Positions 7,217 through 10,722 of a stretch of 10,722 nucleotides of DNA are shown piece after piece. The translations under genes were made by a program, and so were the position numbers. The notes beneath the pieces are model-generated. The model saw only the letters and a program-made list of their open reading frames with translations, was not told the origin of the DNA and searched no databases. The DNA lies in assembly GCA_001970855.1 (NCBI GenBank), contig LSSN01005567.1:1-10722 (forward strand). Reading direction: 5' to 3'. Origin of the DNA: Smittium culicis. Taxonomy: Eukaryota > Kickxellomycota > Harpellomycetes > Harpellales > Legeriomycetaceae. Position 1 is the stretch's first letter. Each line of letters begins with the position of its first letter.

Positions 7217-8757
7217 ATGAAAATTGTAATTATTTCTGCCATTACTTTCGCCCTGGGAGCCATTTGCGGCTCTACCGATGGCACCAATGCAAGATCTTTG
7301 GTTGTCAATCATTCTAGACCTGTTGATGTTTCACAGTTTTATAGACCTACAGCTACGATCCTCGATAAATCAAAAACTTGGTCCGCTAACACTAAATCGG
7401 TCTATGGTTCAAAATCATCAGCAAACCGCGAGAGAAAACCAACATACAGAAAGGAAAGAAGATTCTTTAATCTTTTCAATAAAAGCAAAAATACCGGCTC
7501 CAGTATGTATAATGCTTTTATAAAACTGTTATAAATATCTAGATATATACATAAAACTAATATCGTTTTTAAATTTTAACATAAATAGAATCTACAACAG
7601 ATAAAAAATTAGGAAACGCCACAGCTGTCAAAGTCGAAAAGAGACGGTCTAGATCAGGAAATAAGATAGTTAGATCTAACTTAGCTCGTACTCGTACATT
7701 TGTTCCCACTAGAACTGCTTCTAGAGCTCCAAGAACAATATCGAGAGCCTTAAGAACCAGAGCTTCAGGAACAGTCTCAAGAGCATTAAGAACTAGAGCT
7801 TCAGGAACTTATTCAAGAGCTCCAAGAACTGTCTCTAGAGCCTCAAAAACTAGAGCTTCAGGAACAATCTCAAGAGCACCAAGAACCCGTCAAATTCCAA
7901 CTGGTACCCGCACAAATGCTCCAAAATCAAGAGTCTTAAGAACTAGAGTGTTTAGACAACCAACACCATCACCATTAGCTAAACGCGAAGTAAACTCAGG
8001 TATAAAATCTAGAACTAATAGATCAGCTGGAATCGCTGGACCTGTATCGAGATCCCCTAGATCAAAACTTCAAAAAACTGCTATTCCAACCAAAACCGTC
8101 TCACGAGCTTCAAGAACAGTCTCAAGAGCTCCAAGAACCGTCTCAAGAGCTTCAAGAACCGTCTCAAGAGCTTCAAGAACAGTCTCAAGAGCTCCAAGAA
8201 CTGTCTCAAGAGCTCCAAGAACTGTTTCAAGAGCCTCAAAAACTAGAGCTTCAGGAACAATCTCAAGATCACCAAGAACCCGTCAAATTCCAACTGGTAC
8301 CCGCACAAATGCTCCAAAATCAAGAGTCTTAAGAACTAGAGTATTTAGACAGCCAACACCATCACCATTAGCTAAACGCGAAGTAAACTCAGGTATAAAA
8401 TCTAGAACTAATAGATCAGCTGGAATCGCTGGACCTGTATCAAGATCCCCTAGATCAAAACTTCAAAAAACTGCTATTCCAACCAAAACCGTCTCACGAG
8501 CCCCAAAAACAGTCTCAAGAGCTTCAAGAACAGGTGCTGTAAAAACCGTCTCAAAAGCTCCAAAATCCAAAATCTCAAGAACTACGCCTACAAATACCAA
8601 GGCTTCAAAATCTAAATCCTCGAAAACTGCACCTACAAATACCAGGGTTTCAAAATCTAAACCCTCGAAAACTGCACCTACAAATGCCAGTGCCCAAAGT
8701 ACTCTTGATATCGATAACATCACAATATTCCACAACTTGTTGAAAGTTGGTAACTAA
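7217..8757 (+). CDS. Secreted, basic, repeat-rich protein (two exons, ~484 aa)
   Basis: I do not recognise the family. Exon 1 (7217-7502) starts MKIVIISAITFALGAICG, a standard signal peptide (basic start, hydrophobic core to about residue 16, then small residues), followed by a short unique region with YRPTATI and RERKPTYRKERRFFNLF. Exon 2 (7589-8757) joins in phase and stays open for 389 codons. It holds RASGTxSRAxRT units (about residues 140-196), a partial duplication of 131-codon period (171-269 and 302-400), seven TVSRAxR/K heptads (265-313), three 15-residue SKSKxSKTxPTNTxx repeats (420-464) and a non-repetitive tail ending FHNLLKVGN. After the signal the protein lacks cysteine and is dominated by Arg, Ser, Thr, Ala, Pro and Lys, so it is probably disordered and strongly cationic. 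Roles to consider are an extracellular or wall-bound structural protein, a binder of polyanions, or an effector; none is demonstrated. Start choice: ATG at 7217 directly precedes the signal peptide and follows AAAA. Exon structure is inference. Confidence 0.75.
7503..7588 (+). other. Predicted spliceosomal intron (alternative acceptor at 7600)
   Basis: The donor GTATGT at 7503-7508 is a textbook fungal-type 5' splice site. CTAAT at 7557-7561 (or TTAAC at 7576-7580) can serve as branch point, and the acceptor is AATAG at 7588. Removal of these 86 bases joins exon 1 (ending one base into a codon) in phase with the long repeat frame, bypassing the stop at 7532-7534. A second acceptor, CAACAG ending at 7600, is exactly 12 bases downstream, so either choice keeps frame and only KSTTD versus N differs at the junction. 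Retention would give a 105-residue secreted protein without repeats. Confidence 0.72.
7813..8107 (+). repeat. Long internal direct repeat, copy 1
   Basis: This 295-bp block recurs at 8206-8500 with an offset of exactly 393 bases (131 codons). It encodes SRAPRTVSRASKTRASGT, ISRAPRTRQIPTGTRTNA, PKSRVLRTRVFRQPTPSPLA, KREVNSGIKSRTNRSAGI and AGPVSRSPRSKLQKTAIPTK. By eye there are about six base differences between copies and one amino-acid change (SRAPRTRQIP here, SRSPRTRQIP in copy 2). Confidence 0.9.
8095..8241 (+). repeat. Seven 21-bp units coding TVSRAxR/K
   Basis: The unit is ACCGTCTCAAGAGCTTCAAGA with small variants. The sixth residue of each unit is Ser or Pro (order S, P, S, S, P, P, S), and the last unit ends in Lys. 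The array fills the gap between the two long repeat copies and shares its 21-bp unit with their edges, so it is the likely substrate for the unequal exchange that made the 393-base duplication. Confidence 0.9.
8206..8500 (+). repeat. Long internal direct repeat, copy 2
   Basis: Second copy of 7813-8107. Changes seen by eye include GTTTCA for GTCTCT, AGATCACC for AGAGCACC, AGAGTATTTAGACAGCC for AGAGTGTTTAGACAACC, and CTGTATCAAG for CTGTATCGAG. Most of these are silent. The copies part after the shared TCTCACGAG. Confidence 0.9.
8560..8694 (+). repeat. Three 45-bp units coding 15-residue Lys/Ser/Thr repeats
   Basis: The units read PKSKISRTTPTNTKA, SKSKSSKTAPTNTRV and SKSKPSKTAPTNASA. They differ from the upstream repeats in using Lys rather than Arg, forming a separate basic C-terminal block before the unique tail. 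Confidence 0.88.
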
Positions 8758-9157
8758 AGCAGAAAATATTACTTTTGAAACGATAAATTAAAAAATCTAT
8801 TTTGTCTGTAATGATATTTATAAGAATTTTTTTTAAGTTAACCAATAAAAAGATGCTTTTATATTTTTTAGCTTAAATAATTCAACTATTTTTTTTATGA
8901 TACAAATTAATTTATATATTATGCATTAAAATGACACTAATTCAGCAAATTTATTGAATTAAAACCTAAATATGCCAGAATTTAAACAAAAGAAAGTATA
9001 CATTAAATAGAATCCAAAAAAAACTTAATTAAAATTACTTGTTTTATTTTAATAAATAAATCGTAATTACACACTATTAGTTTTATTTCTAACAATCAAT
9101 CGAGTTCAAAAACGTCACATCTCTGAATAAAAACGTTTTTTAACAATAAGTATATCT
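8758..9157. other. 3' flank of the repeat gene and AT-rich spacer
   Basis: AATAAA at 8844-8849, about 87 bases after the stop codon, is a fair polyadenylation signal for the upstream gene. The rest of the spacer is AT-rich without a coding frame. The 5' boundary of the LINE lies somewhere near its right end, but no target-site duplication can be identified because the 3' end of the element is outside the window. Confidence 0.45.
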
Positions 9158-9171
9158 TCTCTCTCTCTCTC
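9158..9171 (+). repeat. (CT)n microsatellite before ORF1
   Basis: A TCTCTCTCTCTCCC-like pyrimidine run ends five bases before the ORF1 ATG at 9177. It may be part of the LINE leader. It is also the only simple repeat of this type in the window. Confidence 0.7.
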
Positions 9172-9176
9172 CTGTG

Positions 9177-9578
9177 ATGCCTCCCAGCACTAATGAAAAA
9201 GTATCATCAGGTGATGATACCGAATCTGATGGCAGTGATGACGACAATCATCAATCTATAATCAAAAGAACAGCCAAATCCACTATTAATAGTGATGATT
9301 TCTCCGATATCTCGGTAGATAGTGATATGAGCTCGCCAATCGAGATAAAAAAAGAGTTCATACCCCCTAATCCCAGCCCTAAAAGCGATTCTGATGGGTA
9401 TAGCCCCCCATCAGCGCACGCTTTGATTGCAGCAAAAGCCAGAATGGGGCAAATATCACATCAAGCATTTAATCAATTCGTTTCAAATGTAGACAAGGCG
9501 CCTCCAGGAAGCAATAAAGCTGCTATAGAGCCTGAATCTGACGCCGAACATCAGGAAATCTCTGATATAGAGTACTGA
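9177..9578 (+). CDS. LINE ORF1, acidic protein of unknown fold (133 aa)
   Basis: The ATG at 9177 is chosen over an upstream GTG at 9174. The protein opens MPPSTNEKVSSGDDTESDGS and is rich in Asp, Ser and Glu throughout its N-terminal half (SDDFSDISVDSDMSS). A Pro-rich middle follows (KKEFIPPNPSPKSDSDGYSP), then AHALIAAKARMGQISHQAFN, and the end is again acidic (ESDAEHQEISDIEY). In LINEs ORF1 normally gives a nucleic-acid-binding chaperone; no zinc knuckle, RRM or clear coiled coil is visible here, and the acidity is unusual for an RNA binder. Position directly before the endonuclease ORF supports the assignment. It may be only the N-terminal part of a longer ORF1 whose frame was lost, because the next frame begins on its stop codon. 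Confidence 0.65.
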   Translation: MPPSTNEKVSSGDDTESDGSDDDNHQSIIKRTAKSTINSDDFSDISVDSDMSSPIEIKKEFIPPNPSPKSDSDGYSPPSAHALIAAKARMGQISHQAFNQFVSNVDKAPPGSNKAAIEPESDAEHQEISDIEY

Positions 9579-9829
9579 TGACGATCATAAAATCTTCAAC
9601 ACATAATATGAATCAAAAAATCTCTAAAAAAATTATAAAATGTCAAAAAAACTAAAAAAATCTCCAAATAAATGTCAATAAATTCTTGGTTCTCAACGTC
9701 CAAGAACTCAAAAAAGATACTGTAAAAAAGTATATAGTGCTCAATAGCACTCTGAAAGACCATCAGTTTACAGTAAAAAAAACTAAGACAACGCAATGGC
9801 CGATGGAGGCACGAAATTCACTCCATTGA
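9578..9829 (+). pseudogene. Second small LINE frame overlapping the ORF1 stop, broken
   Basis: The ATG at 9578-9580 overlaps the ORF1 TGA (9576-9578) as TGATG. The frame reads MTIIKSSTHNMNQKISKKII and KCQKN, meets TAA at 9653-9655, and then continues as KNLQINVNKFLVLNVQELKK, DTVKKYIVLNSTLKDHQFTV and KKTKTTQWPMEARNSLH to a TGA at 9827-9829. The composition after the stop, with spaced Leu/Val/Ile and many Lys, looks like real protein. Two readings are possible: the rest of ORF1 displaced by a one-base indel near 9576, or a separate cistron translated by stop-restart. It overlaps the probable ORF2 start at 9796. Confidence 0.5.
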
Positions 9830-10722
9830 CCACCAAAAAATCAACTTATCAAAAACTGAAATAAAATCAATTGAAAAATCTCTGGGCGCGAAAATTAGGC
9901 GCGAAAAAAATAAAAAATTTCGATCCGCCAATTTAAGTGGCCAAAAAAAACAAAAATTAAATTGCTCAAAAAACAACACTCTAACGGTTATGACCTACAA
10001 TATACGAGGCATAAAGAGTGTTTAAGAGGAACTTGAGCACTATCTGAATTTTTCAAAGTCGGATAGTGCTAAGCCCGATATCCTGGCACTCCAGGAAACA
10101 TTCTTAACGAAAAAAACTTACCGCTGCCGCATACCAGGATACACATGTATAGTGGCGAAAGCCGATCACGCCAAAGGCGGCACCGGTCTACTGCTGGCAG
10201 TAAAAAATAACATTGGACTAGAAATTAGCGAATTTAAAGCAGGACCAACTTGGCTATCTGGAATAGTCTCTGGGCGCACCAAAAATGGTGATAAATTCAC
10301 GCTTTTGGTCACAAATGTGCACTTCCCAAACGCCGGAATTCGCAAAAAGCGGGCGATTTCCGAGCTTTTGGACCACTATAAAAAATGTAATAAAAAATTC
10401 AACAAACATATACTGCTGGGGGACTACAATATGGACACCCCGGCCTCAAAAAAGTTTACTCTGAAGCTTGGAACTGGGTTCCAACATGCAAAAGTGACCA
10501 ACTCGACTGGGATGAGGTACAATAAGAACGCTGATGGCCGAATTATCGACCACATATACTATGCTGGGCTCAGCAGCCGCCCAAACTGGTGAACGGTAAA
10601 CCAATATTTAGACCTCTCCGATCACATTCCGATCACAGCACAGTGGACATTGGACGCTCTCGAGGTACCGGCGAAAAAATCAAAAATTAACGCGAAAAAA
10701 TTATTATTGGCTGAAAATAATT
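9796..10722 (+). pseudogene. LINE ORF2, APE-type endonuclease domain, disrupted and cut by window edge
   Basis: A probable start is ATG at 9796 (MADGGTKFTPLTTKKSTYQK), which would need a frameshift near 9860 to join the frame KSIEKSLGAKIRREKNKKF that leads into the endonuclease. The domain begins LTVMTYNIRGIKS at about 9981. Motifs follow in family order: Asn in TYNIRG, Glu in LALQET (10095-10097), GGTGLLLAVKN, TNVHFPN, Asp and Asn in LLGDYNMD (10422-10430), IIDHIYY (Asp 10548-10550) and Ser-Asp-His in DLSDHIPI (10617-10625). The enzyme nicks target DNA to prime reverse transcription. TAA at 10023-10025 and TGA at 10590-10592 interrupt the frame, which otherwise stays open to the edge of the window (VPAKKSKINAKKLLLAENN). 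The longest uninterrupted piece runs from about 10026 to 10592. Active-site residues survive, so inactivation is probably recent. Confidence 0.82.

Larger units (their letters stand above)
9158..10722 (+). mobile_element. Non-LTR retrotransposon (LINE), 5' part, defective
   Basis: The order acidic ORF1, short overlapping frame, then ORF2 opening with an exonuclease/endonuclease/phosphatase domain is that of an APE-type LINE (L1, Tx1, Tad and relatives). The sequence changes sharply in base composition at its start. A CT run (9158-9171) immediately precedes ORF1 and could be the 5' end or leader of the element. Reverse transcriptase and the 3' end lie beyond 10722. In-frame stops at 9653, 10023 and 10590 and a probable frameshift near 9860 show this copy cannot make ORF2 protein. 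Clade cannot be set without the reverse transcriptase. Confidence 0.85.

Noticed and set aside
7278..7523. An 81-codon frame inside exon 1 in another phase
   Set aside because: It lies wholly within the signal-peptide exon, has no signal or domain of its own and is a frame shadow.
8463..8735. A 90-codon minus-strand frame
   Set aside because: It is the antisense of the Lys/Ser/Thr repeat block; repeats with a period divisible by three keep antisense frames open.
7948..8757. A separate gene starting in the middle of the repeats
   Set aside because: The apparent start is GTG, the same frame is open back to 7589, and splicing links it to the exon with the signal peptide.
7217..8757. Nuclear SR-type splicing factor or histone H1-like protein
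   Set aside because: The repeats are RS- and KA-like in composition, but the clear N-terminal signal peptide and lack of an RRM or globular H1 domain argue against it; it is not fully excluded.
7217..8757. Microsporidian polar-tube or spore-wall protein
   Set aside because: A basic secreted repeat protein in AT-rich DNA invites this idea, but no diagnostic motif or cysteine pattern is present and the organism is not established.
9596..9796. A 66-codon minus-strand frame rich in Phe and Leu
   Set aside because: It is antisense to the A-rich second LINE frame, and its Phe content simply mirrors AAA codons.
10152..10592. A stand-alone endonuclease gene starting at 10152
   Set aside because: The start is an internal GTG; upstream codons in the same frame carry the YNIRG and LQET motifs and downstream codons carry SDH, so it is one piece of a LINE ORF2.

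Overview
The window looks like nuclear DNA of an AT-rich eukaryote. Support comes from a GTATGT-type spliced intron, an APE-type non-LTR retrotransposon (LINE), miniature TTAA-flanked transposons and long stretches of very A/T-rich non-coding DNA. A fungus, perhaps an early-diverging lineage with an AT-rich genome, fits the intron signals and the transposon mix. This is inference from style; no conserved housekeeping gene is present to fix the taxon.

Layout. Positions 1-7143 hold no intact gene. Bases 579-785 carry a decayed coding fragment on the minus strand. From about 408 to 6612 the DNA is filled with at least 15 full or partial copies of one ~195-bp element, in both orientations and at all stages of decay. 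The best copies begin TTAACCCTTTCCCG and end with its reverse complement, which is the signature of a piggyBac-like MITE with TTAA target sites. Some copies abut or share one TTAA.

Positions 7217-8757 hold the only apparently intact cellular gene. It is a two-exon gene for a predicted secreted, cysteine-free, very basic protein of about 484 residues. The signal peptide and a short unique domain are in exon 1; exon 2 is almost wholly repeats (TVSRAxR heptads, RASGT units, a 131-codon partial duplication and three 15-residue C-terminal repeats). The track-sized ORFs here appear separate only because the intron carries the stop of exon 1.

Positions about 9158-10722 are the 5' part of a LINE on the plus strand, running off the right edge. 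It has an acidic ORF1, a second small reading frame that starts on the ORF1 stop (TGATG), and an ORF2 beginning with an apurinic-type endonuclease domain. This copy is broken by in-frame stops at 9653, 10023 and 10590 and a probable frameshift near 9860. Reverse transcriptase would lie beyond the window.

The parts do not form an operon or pathway. The picture is one fast-evolving secreted-protein gene set between a transposon graveyard and a dead LINE.
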